Source of the DNA: Candidatus Sodalis pierantonius str. SOPE
GTDB lineage: Bacteria; Pseudomonadota; Gammaproteobacteria; Enterobacterales; Enterobacteriaceae
NCBI RefSeq assembly: GCF_000517405.1
Contig: NZ_CP006568.1
Span: 4,092,001 to 4,156,000, forward strand
DNA: 64,000 nucleotides
Reading direction: 5' to 3'
In this document: positions 18,543 to 29,148 of the stretch, one piece after another
Layout of the letters: each line of letters opens with the position of its first letter
How positions within the stretch are numbered: position 1 is the stretch's first letter
Made by a program: the position numbers and the translations under genes
The notes under the pieces: model-generated
Database searches by the model: none
Told to the model about the DNA's origin: nothing
Seen by the model: the letters and a program-made list of their open reading frames with translations, nothing else

Positions 18543-20090
18543 ATGTTAAACAGAATGAGAGTGGTTAACGTTATTTTAATCGCCCTGGTGTGCTATGGCT
18601 TGATTCAAATAATTAGCGGCGGATTATTCTATTCGGTCCAGACGCAAGACAGACATCATTTTAACGTTTATCAAAACCTGCATAACCAGCAGGCACAGCT
18701 TAGCGCCAGCTGGGTAGCGATCCTCCAGGCGCGCGACGGCTTCAATCAGGCGCGTATTTCGGTGCTTAACGGCGCCAGCCCGGAAGATCTGCGCCGGCAA
18801 ACCACGGCCGCGCTGGAGGCGCTGGGGAATGCACAGAAAACCTTTAGCCGCTTCGCCGCGATGGTGCAGTCTGATAAGACGACACCCGACAATTTCGCTA
18901 CCCTGCAAAGCGCCTTCACCCGCCTCCATGAGCAGCTAAAGCAGGCCGCCATATCGCTTCGAGACAGCAGCGACGATACCGTCGACGGCGCCTATCGCCA
19001 GTACCTGAACGGCAATGACCGCCAATTCTCGCAGGCGGTGGTGCAAACCTGCCACATTATTTACCGCTCGGTGGCCATCATGCTCGGGATTTTCCTGTGC
19101 GTGGTAGCGGTTGGCGTGGTGTTATGGCTCGCCATCAGCCGGGTGCTGATGACGCCGCTGCATCGCATTATCGAACATATTCAGCGTATTGCCGCGGGCG
19201 ATTTGACGGAGCGTCTTGCCATCGACAGCCACAATGAGATGGGAACGCTGGCGCACAATGTGCGTCAGATGCAGCAGAGCCTCATCGATACCGTACGGGC
19301 GGTGCGCGGCAGCGCCGACGGCATTTATAGCGGCACCGGCGATATCGTCGCCGGCAACAACGATTTGTCCGCGCGCACCGAACAGCAGGCGTCGGTGCTG
19401 GAAGAAACGGCCGCCAGCATGGAGCAGTTGACCGCCACCGTGAAGCAAAACGCCGATAACGCGCGGCAGGCGAAACAGTTGGCGATGAATGCCTCGGACA
19501 CCGCACGGCACGGCGGTAAAGTGGTGGATAACGTCGTCCACACCATGCAGGACATTGCCGGCAGTTCGCAGAAAATCGCCGATATTACCGGCGTGATTGA
19601 CGGCATCGCTTTCCAGACCAATATCCTGGCGCTGAACGCGGCGGTGGAGGCGGCCCGCGCCGGCGAGCAGGGCCGCGGCTTTGCGGTGGTGGCCGGCGAG
19701 GTGCGTAATCTGGCCCAGCGCAGCGCGCAGGCCGCCAAGGAGATCAAAACCCTCATCGACGATTCTGTCAGCCGGGTGGAAGAGGGCTCGGTTCTGGTGG
19801 AAAGCGCCGGCGAAACCATGCAGGAAATCGTTACGGCGGTGACCCGCGTTACCGACATTATGGGTGAGATCTCCTCCGCGTCCGATGAACAGAGCCGCGG
19901 TATCGATCAAGTTGGCCAGGCGGTCATCGATATTGACCGCGCCACATCGCAAAATGCCGCCATGGTGCAGCAATCCGCCGCCGCGGCGGTGAATTTGCAG
20001 CAGCAGGCTGAACGGCTTACCCATGCGGTGTCGGTGTTCCATCTGGAAACAGCCGCCGCCCTGTCGGCGGACAACTGGGAAAGTTTTTAA
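18543..20090 (+). CDS. Methyl-accepting chemotaxis protein (Tsr/Tar type)
   Basis: 515 residues from ATG 18543, chosen because a sigma-28 promoter lies between it and the upstream in-frame ATG and because AGGAA precedes it. Features are an N-terminal membrane helix, a periplasmic four-helix sensor, a second membrane helix (about 190-210), a HAMP domain, and the signalling hairpin with the invariant tip GIAFQTNILALNAAVEAARAG. It ends in NWESF, a variant of the NWETF tail that tethers CheR and CheB. In the sensor, one Arg of the serine/aspartate pocket region is kept (ARDGFNQ), but two others appear replaced, so ligand preference is uncertain. Confidence 0.92.
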   Translation: MLNRMRVVNVILIALVCYGLIQIISGGLFYSVQTQDRHHFNVYQNLHNQQAQLSASWVAILQARDGFNQARISVLNGASPEDLRRQTTAALEALGNAQKTFSRFAAMVQSDKTTPDNFATLQSAFTRLHEQLKQAAISLRDSSDDTVDGAYRQYLNGNDRQFSQAVVQTCHIIYRSVAIMLGIFLCVVAVGVVLWLAISRVLMTPLHRIIEHIQRIAAGDLTERLAIDSHNEMGTLAHNVRQMQQSLIDTVRAVRGSADGIYSGTGDIVAGNNDLSARTEQQASVLEETAASMEQLTATVKQNADNARQAKQLAMNASDTARHGGKVVDNVVHTMQDIAGSSQKIADITGVIDGIAFQTNILALNAAVEAARAGEQGRGFAVVAGEVRNLAQRSAQAAKEIKTLIDDSVSRVEEGSVLVESAGETMQEIVTAVTRVTDIMGEISSASDEQSRGIDQVGQAVIDIDRATSQNAAMVQQSAAAAVNLQQQAERLTHAVSVFHLETAAALSADNWESF

Positions 20091-20133
20091 GCGTATTGAT
20101 TTATCTTTTTGTAGCTACGGCAAGGGGTTTTCG

Positions 20134-21757
20134 ATGTTATCGCGTATTAAAATTTCCACCAGTCTGGTGGTGTTGGTGGTGCTGTTTGGCCTGATGCAGG
20201 TGGTGGTAGCGGCGGTTTCCTACTACAACCTGCGCAGCGGTACCGAGCTTAATCAGAGCGTGCAACTGGTCAATCAGCAGCGCAACAACCTGAACCAGAC
20301 CTGGTCCAGTCTGTTGCAAACCCGCAACACCCTGAACCGGGCGGCAACGGGTTATGTTTACCACAGCCCGCTGACGATGATTACGCCGCTGATGGACAGC
20401 GCCAAACAAACGCTCGCCGAGGCGGAAAAGCAATTCAAGACTTACAGCACCATGCCGGCCGGCGACAGTCGCGAACAGCTCCTGCATGAGCGGACCGTCC
20501 AGGCATTTAACGGTTTGACCGAAAACCTGCAAGGATTAATTGATTTTCTCGATAACGGCAACGTCGATGCCTTTATCGACAGCCCGACCCAGGGATCGCA
20601 GGATGCGTTTGAAAACGAGCTGAAGGCCAACTTGTCGTCGCTCGATGCCCGCATTGACGTAGCGGGTAAAGAAATCGTCGATATCAATGTGTACTCCGGC
20701 TGGCTTAATGGCGTCTTTGTTTGTGTCGCGCTGGGGCTGGCGGTGCTGGCCCTGTTCTGGCTGAAACGCATGTTGCTGCAGCCGCTGACCGAGATGCGCG
20801 ATCACTTTGACGCTATCGCCCGCGGCAAGCAATTTGAGCCGGCATATCCAGGTCCACGGCAGTAATGAAATCAGCCAGCTGTTTCGTCAGTTGCAAATGA
20901 TGCGCGATGAACTGGCGGGTACGGTTACGGCGGTACGCAACGGCACTGATGCGATGTTAAGCGGCGTGTCGGAAATTATCGCCAGCAACAATGACCTGTC
21001 CTCGCGCACCAAGCAGCAGGAGGCGTCGCTGGAGGAAACCGCCACCAGTATGGAACAACTCACCTCCACCGTGAAACAGAACGCCGGCAATGCCCATCAG
21101 GCGAGCGATCTGGCCAGGGCGGCCTCTTCGGCGGCCAACAAGGGTAATGCCATCACCGGCGATGTGGTGAAACATATGGCCGAAATCAACGCCAGTTCGC
21201 TAAAGATAGGCGATATCATCGGCGTGATTGACGGTATCGCTTTCCAGACCAACATCCTGGCGCTGAACGCGGCGGTGGAAGCGGCGCGCGCCGGCGAACA
21301 GGGACGGGGGTTTGCGGTGGTGGCCGGCGAGGTGCGCAATCTGGCGCAGCGCAGCGCCCAGGCGGCAAAGCAAATCAAAGGCTTGATCGATGAATCGGTC
21401 AGCCGGGTACAGTAGGGATCGTGCATGGTGACCGCCACCGGCGATACCATGAACGAAATTGTGCGCTCGGTTACCCGCGTGTCGGACATTATGGGCGAGA
21501 TCGCCTCCGCCTTCGACGAGCAAAGCCGCGGCATCGACCAAGTGGCGACCGCCGTCATCCAGATGGATACCGTTACCCAGCAAAACGCCGCGCTGGTGCA
21601 GCAAACCGCTGCCGCGTCGGAAGCGTTGGGCGCGCAGGCGGAAGCGCTGATGCAGAATGTACAGGTCTTTACATTGCAATCCGATGCGACCGTGGCGCAA
21701 GGGGAGTCCGCGCACGCCGGCGGCAGCCCGCAGCCTCTGCAAACGCTGGCCGTCTGA
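20134..21757 (+). pseudogene. Second methyl-accepting chemotaxis protein, frameshift plus amber codon
   Basis: Starts at ATG 20134 behind AAGGGG (MLSRIKISTSLVVL). The periplasmic region (LLQTRNTLNRAATGY) and HAMP are open until a one-base shift near 20827 (GNLSRHIQ expected). The signalling domain continues in the next frame to TAG at 21413-21415, where SRVQ-Q-GS is expected, then runs to 21757 (SDIMGEIASAFDEQSRGIDQV). No NWETF-type tail is present. It is close in sequence to the receptor just upstream, which suggests an old duplication. Confidence 0.93.
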
Positions 21758-21796
21758 CCGGACAACGCCCGCCCGCGCGTAAAGTGAGACCTGTTT

Positions 21797-22630
21797 ATGC
21801 CCAACCAAAGACGTGCTTTTTCCCGCAACGTATTTTCGGCGGAGCGCGTGACGTTATCGGATGCGCAGTTTCAACGCATCAGTCAATTAATTTATCAACG
21901 GGCCGGCATTGTGCTGGCCAGCCATAAGCGTGACATGGTGTTCAACCGCCTGGTCAGGCGCCTGCGGGCGCTGGGGTTGCCGGACTTTGCCAGCTATCTG
22001 GTCCGTCTGGATGCCGACGCTCGCAGCGGCGAATGGCAGGAATTTATCAATGCGCTCACCACCAATCTGACGCAGTTTTTCCGTGAGGCCCATCACTTTC
22101 CGGTGCTGGCCCGCCATGCCCGCGATCGCCCGGCGGGCTACAGCGTCTGGAGCGCCGCGGCCTCGACGGGGGAGGAGCCCTATTCCATCGCCATGACCCT
22201 GCAAGAGACGCTGGGGGCGGGTAATCAGGCGCAGATCCTCGGCAGCGACATCAATTCCCGGGTGCTGGAGACGGCGCGCAACGGCATCTACCGCGAAGAA
22301 GATCTGCGCGGGTTGAGCCTACCGCAACGCCAGCGTTTTTTCCTGCGCGGCACCGGCCCCCAGCAGGGGATGGCGCGGGTACGTTTTATTGCGCTGAATT
22401 TGCTGGCGCCCGAGTGGGAGCTTCCCGGGCCGTTTGATGCCATTTTTTGCCGTAATGTCATGATTTACTTCGATAAGTAGACTCAAGGGCAAATATTGCG
22501 TCGCTTCGTGCCTTTGCTCAAGCCCGGTGGACTGCTGTTTGCCGGCCATTCGGAAAATTTCAGCCAGATCAGCCGCGATTTTACCCTGCGCGGTCAGTCG
22601 GTCTATGTTTTGGCGAGGGAGACAGCATGA
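21797..22630 (+). pseudogene. cheR: Chemotaxis methyltransferase CheR, single amber codon
   Basis: The N-terminal helical domain (LSDAQFQRISQLIYQRAGI) and the SAM-binding domain (VWSAAASTGEEPYSIAM, FCRNVMIYFDK) are present. A TAG at 22478-22480 follows YFDK, and the same frame then continues (TQGQILRRFVPLLKPGG, FAGHSENFSQI) to TGA 22628-22630. That is the only lesion I see. CheR methylates receptor glutamates with SAM. The stop overlaps the cheB start (ATGA). Confidence 0.93.
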
Positions 22631-23663
22631 ACAAAATTCGAGTCATGTGCGTGGACGATTCTGCCATGATGCGGCAGCTCATGACCGAAATAGTCAATAG
22701 CTTTGCCGATATGGAAATGGTGGCCACCGCGCCGGACCCGCTGATTGCCCGGGATTTGATTAAGCGGTTGAATCCGGCCGTGTTGACGTTGGATGTGGAA
22801 ATGCCGCGCATGGACGGCCTGGATTTCCTGGAAAAACTGATGCGTCTGAGGCCGATGCCGGTGGTGATGGTGTCCTCGCTCACCGGACGGGGCTCGGAAA
22901 TCACGCTGCGCGCCCTGGAGCTAGGCGCGGTGGATTTCGTGACGAAACCGCAGCTGGGACTGCGCGACGGCATGCTGCAATATCGGGAGATTATCGGCGA
23001 GAAGATTCGTACCGCGGCCCGCGTTCGGCTGCCGCCGCAGCGACCGAAAACGTCGGCGCCGGTGGTCCAGGAGGGGCCGCTGCTCAGCAGCGAAAAGCTG
23101 TTCGCCATCGGCGCGTCCACCGGCGGCACCGAGGCCATCCGCCACGTGCTGGAGCCGTTGCTGGTGACCAGTCCGGCGCTGTTGATTACTCAGCATATGC
23201 CCGCCGGCTTCACCTGTTCTTTCGCCAACCGGCTTAACAAGCATTGCCAAATCGCGGTGAAAGAGGCGGAGGAAGGGGAACGGGTGCTGCCGGGACACGC
23301 CTATATCGCCCCGGGCGCCCGCCATATGGAACTGGCGCGCAGCGGCGCCAATTATCTGATCCGGCTGCACGATGGTTCGCCGGTCAACCGCCACCGTCCC
23401 TCGGTGGACGTGCTGTTCCATTCCGTACCGAAATTCGCCGGCCGCAACGCCGTCGGTGTCATTCTGACCGGGATGGGCAACGATGGCGCGGCGGGTTTGC
23501 TGGCGATGCGCCAGGCGGGCGCCTGGACGAGGCGAGCTGCGTGGTCTACGGCATACCGCGCGAGGCGGTAGCGCTGGGCGCCTGCAATGAAGTGGTGCCG
23601 CTGGGGCAGATGAGCCAGCGGATGCTGGCGCAAATCAGTACCGCTCAGGCGTTACGAATCTAG
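22627..23663 (+). pseudogene. cheB: Chemotaxis methylesterase/deamidase CheB, late frameshift
   Basis: The receiver domain has Asp10, Asp11 and the phosphorylation site Asp56 (LDVEMPRMDG). The esterase domain has the catalytic Ser (GASTGGTEAI), His (TQHMPAGFT) and Asp (GMGNDGAAG). A deletion of about 11 bp near 23530 shifts the frame after GAWT; the original tail (DEASCVVYGIPREAV to QALRI) lies in another frame to 23663. The shifted ORF ends at 23571 (314 residues), so all catalytic residues remain but the C-terminal strand-helix is lost. Confidence 0.93.
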
Positions 23664-23699
23664 AGCCCGGCCAGGGTACAGACGTTGTAAGGAGGAGTC

Positions 23700-24089
23700 A
23701 TGGCAGATAAAGAACTCAGGTTTCTGGTGGTGGACGATTTCTCCACCATGCGGCGCATTGTGCGCAACCTTCTGAAGGAATTGGGATTTAATAATGTTGA
23801 AGAGGCCGAGGACGGCGCCGATGCGCTGGTCAAGCTAAAAGCGGTGCCGTTTGATTTCGTGATTTCCGACTGGAATATGCCCAACATGGATGGATTGTCT
23901 TTGCTACAGGCCATCCGCGCCGACGGCGCTATGGCGGCGATGCCGGTGTTAATGGTCACCGCGGAAGCCAAAAAGGAAAATATCGTCGCGGCGGCGCAGG
24001 CGGGCGCCAGCGGCTATGTGGTGAAGCCGTTTACCGCGGCAACCCTTGAAGAAAAACTGAGCAAAATCTTCGATAAGCTGGGCATGTAA
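23700..24089 (+). CDS. cheY: Chemotaxis response regulator CheY
   Basis: 129 residues and intact, nearly identical to E. coli CheY. It has Asp12, Asp13, phospho-acceptor Asp57 (FVISDWNMPNMDG), Thr87 and Lys109 (VVKPFTAATLEEKL). Phospho-CheY binds FliM and FliN at the motor switch. An AAGGAGG site precedes the ATG. With CheA lacking its phospho-accepting His, CheY could only be phosphorylated by small donors such as acetyl phosphate. Confidence 0.98.
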   Translation: MADKELRFLVVDDFSTMRRIVRNLLKELGFNNVEEAEDGADALVKLKAVPFDFVISDWNMPNMDGLSLLQAIRADGAMAAMPVLMVTAEAKKENIVAAAQAGASGYVVKPFTAATLEEKLSKIFDKLGM

Positions 24090-24101
24090 CCAGGAGCGAC
24101 C

Positions 24102-24634
24102 ATGACGATCCCAATGGATGTCTCAGACGCTAACGGCACGGATATCATCGCCCGTATCGGTCAGTTGACTCGCATGCTGCGCACCAGTCTGCGCGAGCTG
24201 GGCCTGGAGCAGGCGATCGCGCAGGCGGCTGAACGGGCGCTGAACTGCGTGGAGGCGGCGCAGCCGCGCCAAACCACGCTTGAGCAGGGCGCGCGCGCTG
24301 GGATGCGCGGTTCGCCGAGCCGATGTCGCTAGAGCACGCCCGCGAGCTGGTGGATGAAACGCGCCAGTATCTGGCCGGCGTACCGGCGCATACCGCCTTT
24401 ACCCACGCTCAGCTGCTGGAAATTATGATGGCGCAGGATTTCCAGGATCTGACCGGTCAGGTGATAAAACGCATGATGGATGTGGTGCAGGAAATTGAAA
24501 AACAGCTGCTGATGGTACTGCTGGAAAACATGCCCGAGAAACCGGCCCAGCCGCGGGGTAGCGAGCGGCTGCTTAACGGATCGCAGATGGATCATAGCGC
24601 CGCCGGCGTCCTGCGGTGCTGGGCTATCCGCTGA
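24102..24634 (+). pseudogene. cheZ: CheY-P phosphatase CheZ, deleted and frameshifted
   Basis: Begins MTIPMDVSDANGTDIIARIGQLTRML. About 20 residues normally found between two AAE repeats (DARDRLYYVVQ in E. coli) are missing. The frame then breaks near 24300 (RWDARFAEP expected). The catalytic helix region with AQDFQDLTGQVIKRMMD is preserved in the second frame. The C-terminus diverges after HSAAGV, so the CheY-binding tail (DDLLxSLGF) is lost. Confidence 0.93.
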
Positions 24635-24667
24635 ATAGCCCGTGGTTTAGCCCTATATTCATGTCAT

Positions 24668-24685
24668 AAAAAAGGCGCCTTTTTT
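24668..24685. terminator. A/T-flanked palindrome between cheZ and flhB
   Basis: AAAAAAGGCGCCTTTTTT is a perfect 18-bp palindrome, with outer ATG/CAT pairs extending it. It resembles a bidirectional intrinsic terminator and ends the che transcript 34 bp after cheZ. Confidence 0.6.
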
Positions 24686-24736
24686 GGCATTCTTACGCCC
24701 ATTATTCCTACCGGCGTTGTGCTAACGGAATCCTGG

Positions 24737-25718
24737 ATGGCGGAAGAAAGTGATTTAGAAAAAAGCGAGGCGCCCACACAGCACCGGCAGGAGAAAGCCC
24801 GTGAAGAGGGACAGATTCCCCGATCGCGCGAGTTGACCTCGATGTTGATGCTGTTGGTGGGCTGCGCCATACTCTGGCTGGACGGCGCATACCTTGCCCG
24901 TCAGCTGGCGGCGATGCTCGCCCAGGGCCTGCATTTTGACCACGGCCTAATTGGCAACGATCGTCAGAGTCTGAGCACTGCGGCGCCGTTGCTCAGCCAG
25001 ACCGTTCTGGCGCTGGTGCCGTTGTTCGCCGGTTTAATCCTGGTGGCCCTCGGTGCGCCGATGTTGCTGGGCGGGATCACCTTCAATCCGTCGTTAATCA
25101 AATTTGATATCAAAAAACTCAATCCGCTCAGTGGACTGAAGCGGATGTTCTCCTCGCAGGTTTTGGCGGAGCTGTTCAAAGCGATATTAAAGGCGGTGGT
25201 ATTCGGCTGCGTCACCGGCGGCTTTTTATGGCTCAACTGGCCGCATATGTTTCACTTGGTCATGGAGCCCTGCCGTACCGGCGCTGGGCGATGCCATGTG
25301 GATCATCACCGCCTGTATGCTGTTTATCATCGTCGGGCTTAGCCCGATCGTCGGTTTCGACGTGTTTTGGCAATTCTGGAGCCATCTGAAAAAATTGCGC
25401 ATGAGCCGCCAGGACATCCGTGATGAATTTAAAAATCAGGAAGGCGACCCCCAGGTGAAAAGCCGGATCCGCCAGCAGCAGCGGGCCATGGCCCGGCGCC
25501 GTATGATGGCCGATGTACCCAAGGCGGATGTGGTGATAACCAACCCCACCCATTTTGCGGTGGCGCTGCGCTATGAGGACGGTAAACGCAGCGCGCCGGA
25601 AGTGCTGGCCTGGGTTTACCAGCTACGACGCTGGCAGCGCCAAGGGGGCGGGATGCCGAAAAAATCCGTCGATTTACCAGTGCCTGTCGCGCTGGATTTT
25701 GATCCTGAGAAAGAGTGA
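24737..25718 (+). pseudogene. flhB: Flagellar export gate protein FlhB, frameshift and internal deletion
   Basis: Starts MAEESDLEKSEAPTQHRQEK. Four membrane helices are interrupted by a frameshift near 25275. The second frame holds the cytoplasmic linker (KKLRMSRQDIRDEFK) and the autocleavage motif NPTH (VVITNPTHFAVALRY). About 56 residues are then missing in frame between KRSAP and EVLAWVYQL, which removes most of the substrate-specificity domain. FlhB switches export from rod/hook to filament substrates. Confidence 0.94.
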
Positions 25719-25719
25719 T

Positions 25720-27763
25720 ATGGCTAATCTGGCCGCGCTGCTGCGCTTACCTACCAATATGAACGCCGGTCAGTGGCAAATCCTGACGGGACCGGTGTTG
25801 ATCCTGATGATCTTGTCGATGATGGTTCTGGCGCTGAGGGCGTTCATCCTTAGATCTGCTGTTTACCTTCAATATTGCGCTGTCGATCATTGTGCTGCGG
25901 GTGGCGATGTTTACCCGCCGCACGCTGGATTTTGCCGCTTTTCCCAGCCTGCTGCTGTTTTCCACCCTGTTGCTCCTGTCGCTGAACGTTGCCTTCACGC
26001 GCATTATCCTGCTACAGAGCCATACCGGCGCCGATGCGGCGGGAAGGGTCGTTGAGGCTTTCGGCCATTTCCTGGTCGGCGGCAATTTCGCCATCGGTAT
26101 CGTGGTGTTCATTATTCTGGTGGTGATCAATTTCACGGTCATTACCAAGGGGGCGGGGCGTATTGCTGAAGTGGGCGCACGCTTTGTGCTCGACGGTATG
26201 CCCGGCAAGCAAATGGCCATCGACGCGGATCTCAATGCCGGTCTTATCGGTGAGGACGAGGCGAAAAGCCGCCGCCGCGAGGTGACCCAGGAAGCCGACT
26301 TCTATGGTTCCATGGACGGCGCCAGCAAGTTTGTGCGCGGCGATGCCATTGCCGGCATTTTGATTATGGTCATCAACATCGTCGGCGGCCTGATGGTCGG
26401 ACAGTTGCAGCATAATATGGCGCTGGGCCAGGCCGCGCAAAGCTATACCCTGTTGACCATCGGCGACGGCCTGGTGGCGCAAATTCCGGCGCTGGTGATC
26501 TCGACCGCCGCCGGCGTGATCGTGACCCGCGTCGGTACCCATCAGGATGTCGGCCAGCAAATGGTCGATCAGCTGTTCAATAAACCGCAGGTGATGCTGC
26601 TCGCCGCCGGCGTGCTGGGGCTGTTGGGGCTGGTGCCCGGGATGCCCAACCTGGTGTTTTTGTTGTTTACCGCGCTGTTGCTCGGCTTGGCCTGGTGGCT
26701 CAAAGGCCGGCTGGACGCGCCGGCGCCGGCGGCCGCTCCGGTGGCCCGACGCGAGGACAGCCCGCAGCTGACGGAAGCCAGCTGGCGCGACGTGCAACTG
26801 AAAGATCCGCAGGGCATAGAGGTGGGCTACCGGTTAATTCCGATGGTGGACGCGCTGCAAAACGGCGAATTGCTCGGTCGCATTCGCAGTATCCGCAAGA
26901 AATTCGCCCAGGAAATGGGTTTTCTGCCGCCGGTGGTGCATATTCGCGATAATCTGGAAATGCAGCCGGCGGCGTATCGCATTCTGCTTAAGGGCGTGGA
27001 AATCGGCCGCGGCGAAGCGTTTCCCGGCCGCTGGATGGCGATCAATCCCGGCAATGCGGAAGGCGCCTTGGTCGGCGATGTGACCCGCCACCCGGCCTTC
27101 GGCCTGCCGGCGTTGTGGATTGATAGTGCTTTGAAAGAGCGGGCGCAGATTCAGGGCTATACCGTGGTGGAAGCCAGCAGCGTGGTGGCGACCCATCTGA
27201 ACCACCTGATTGGCAAATACGCCAGCGATCTGCTGGGTCGGCAGGAAACGCAGCAACTGCTGGAACGCGTCACGCAGGAGATGCCCAAGTTGACCGAGGA
27301 CTTTATCCCGGCCACCCTGCAGCTCACGCAGTTCCAAAAAGTACTGCGCAACCTGCTGGCGGAAAATATCCCCATTCGCGACATGCGCACCATTATCGAA
27401 GTGCTGATTGAACATGCGCCGGTGAAAAAAGACGCCGCCGATCTGACCCAAGTGGTTCGCGTCGCGCTGGGCCGCGCCATTACCCAACACTATTTCCAGG
27501 ACAGCGAAGAAATCCAGGTGATCGGTCTGGACGTCACGCTGGAACGCGTGTTGCTACAGGCGCTGCAAAATGGCGGCGGGATGGAGCCGGGTATGGCGGA
27601 CAGGCTGCTGGCGCAGGCGCAGTCCGCGGTGCAGCGTCAGGAGAGCCTGAACGCGCCGCTGGTGTTAATGGTAGCGCTGCCGCAGTTGGCGGTGCTTTCC
27701 ACGCAGGAAATTAGCGATGAACGGCGTTTACGCATGACCGCCGTGATTGGCGGTCTAGAATAA
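25720..27763 (+). pseudogene. flhA: Flagellar export gate protein FlhA, frameshift and C-terminal deletion
   Basis: ATG 25720 overlaps the flhB end region. The first frame reads MANLAALLRLPTNMNAG to AFIL and shifts near 25850. The second frame continues DLLFTFNIALSIIVL through the FHIPEP region (ITKGAGRIAEVGARFVLDGMPGKQMAIDADLNAG would match; seen here in pieces) and the cytoplasmic domain to 27763. Some 15 residues are deleted near the C-terminus before SLPQL-type sequence (VALPQLAVLS). FlhA is the central export-gate subunit and chaperone-docking platform. Confidence 0.93.
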
Positions 27764-28233
27764 TGGGCTTGCGGCGTTGGGCGCCCGGGCCGATGTGGTG
27801 GCTCATAGGGCTGCTGGCGATAGCGCCCGCGGCGCGGGCGGCGGACGGCGCCTGGCAGGGTAACGGCACGCAACTGATACTCAGCCAGCGCGGCAGCAGC
27901 GTCGCCAGTCCGGCCCTGCGCCCGCAAAATTTACTCCCGGCGGGTGCCGTGGTGACCTCTATCAACATCAACTGGCATATTGAGAGCGAGCGACCGTTGC
28001 CGTCGGGTGTGCGGCTGGCGATATGCCTGGGAGAACAGTGTTTCTTTCCCGATGGATTGGCGGGCCTTAACCTGGCGTTGGCGGGGCAGCCCGCCGGAAA
28101 TCCGGCGACGCTTAGGCTGAAATGGCCGGGACGCGGGGCGGTCGTGCCGCCGGTGCGCCTGCTTCTCTATCGGGTATTGATAAACTATCGAAGTCCCGGG
28201 TCCCGTGCGCCGGCCGGCGACGCGGCCCGCTGA
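27763..28233 (+). CDS. flhE: Flagellar protein FlhE, possibly extended
   Basis: 156 residues, overlapping the flhA stop by one base. A signal peptide (hydrophobic residues 12-22, cleavage near AARAADGA) precedes a small periplasmic domain with GAWQGNGTQL, one Cys pair (ICLGEQC) and the usual ending VLINYR. E. coli FlhE is 130 residues and ends IVNYR; here 13 more residues follow (SPGSRAPAG...), so the native stop has probably been lost. FlhE plugs proton leak through the export apparatus. Confidence 0.85.
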   Translation: MGLRRWAPGPMWWLIGLLAIAPAARAADGAWQGNGTQLILSQRGSSVASPALRPQNLLPAGAVVTSININWHIESERPLPSGVRLAICLGEQCFFPDGLAGLNLALAGQPAGNPATLRLKWPGRGAVVPPVRLLLYRVLINYRSPGSRAPAGDAAR

Positions 28234-28270
28234 ATGTCGCACTGAGTCGAAGGTGGGACCAAGGGATAAC

Positions 28271-28327
28271 GTAACGGTGCAGTAGACGCCTACGGCGCCT
28301 GGCGTCGCGACCCGCTGCGTGCCGTTA
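28271..28327. terminator. Nested hairpin between convergent flhE and flgN
   Basis: The outer arms GTAACGGTGCAG (28271-28282) and CTGCGTGCCGTTAC (28314-28327) pair with a two-base bulge. The inner arms GACGCC (28285-28290) and GGCGTC (28301-28306) pair perfectly. It lies between two converging genes and reaches the flgN stop. No T-run follows. Confidence 0.4.
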
Positions 28328-28765
28328 CACGCTGAATTTGGGACCGAGCAGCGCCTGCGCGCTGGCATGCCCGGTGGGGTCGTACATTCCGCTCAAGCTG
28401 CGCTGCTCGCTCATGGTGGACAAGCCGCGCTGATTCAACTTGAGATGCACATCCAGCAGCAGCCCGTTACGCTGGTTGCGTTGTTGCAGCGCGCGGGTGT
28501 GTTTCAGGATAATTTCCCAGTTGGCCTGAAGACCGGCATCGCTTTCATAGGGCGCCTGCAATCCCGTCTCCTGCTCCAGCAATTGGCGCTAATGATTCAT
28601 GTGTTGCAGCGTGCTGAGCTGCTCATCTTTGGTTTCGGTGGTACGGTGCAAAAGCGGCGCATTGACCTGGCCGGCGCTTAACAACTGCTGCTCTTGGGCA
28701 AGGGTCGCCTCCAATTTGATCAGCAATTCGGCCATGGCGGCCAGCAGTGTTTCCAACGTCTTCAT
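28325..28765 (-). pseudogene. flgN: Flagellar chaperone FlgN, single amber codon
   Basis: ATG 28765 begins MKTLETLLAAMAELL. The frame is open except for a TAG at 28591-28589 (after HMNH, codon 59). It then continues RQLLEQETG to PKFSV at 28325. FlgN is the export chaperone for the hook-filament junction proteins FlgK and FlgL. Those two clients are intact in this window. No other lesion is visible. Confidence 0.88.
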
Positions 28766-28768
28766 GGC

Positions 28769-29065
28769 TTATTCATCCAACATCGATTGCGCCTGGCTAA
28801 TCAGCACATCGGCGATTTTACCGCTATCCATGGTGAGGGAGCCGTCACGGATGGCGTCTTTGATACGCTCGACCTTGGTGACATCGATATCCTGAGCGTC
28901 TTGTTTTTGCAACTGATCCAGCGTGTCGCTCAGGCTAACGGTGCTTTTATTCTCTTGATTGTCGGCGTTGGCGGTAGTCTTGCTTTTCTGTGCCTGAACG
29001 GTATTGCCGTCGATATTTTGCAGCGGTGCCAGGGATTGAACAGGACGGCTACTCTCAATACTCAT
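28769..29065 (-). CDS. flgM: Anti-sigma-28 factor FlgM
   Basis: 98 residues from ATG 29065 (MSIESSRPVQSL), preceded by GAGG and by a sigma-28 promoter. The longer reading from 29116 would overlap that promoter region and has no ribosome-binding site. The C-terminal half (VTKVERIKDAIRDGSLTMDSGKIADVLI) is the FliA-binding helix region. FlgM holds sigma-28 inactive until it is exported through the finished hook. It lies 3 bp before flgN. Confidence 0.95.
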   Translation of the reverse strand: MSIESSRPVQSLAPLQNIDGNTVQAQKSKTTANADNQENKSTVSLSDTLDQLQKQDAQDIDVTKVERIKDAIRDGSLTMDSGKIADVLISQAQSMLDE

Positions 29066-29116
29066 ACAAGCCTCGCTTACGTTGAGTTCGGTGATTGAAA
29101 CGGCGCTATTATCCAA

Positions 29117-29143
29117 CTATCGGCCCCGGGCGCGAAAACTTTA
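29117..29143 (-). promoter_or_regulatory. Sigma-28 (FliA) promoter for flgMN
   Basis: On the minus strand TAAAGTTT (29143-29136), an 11-bp spacer and GCCGATAG (29124-29117) match the consensus at 15 of 16 positions. It is 51 bp before the flgM start and lies between flgA and flgM, as in E. coli and Salmonella, where flgM has its own class III promoter. Confidence 0.88.
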
Positions 29144-29148
29144 ATCAT

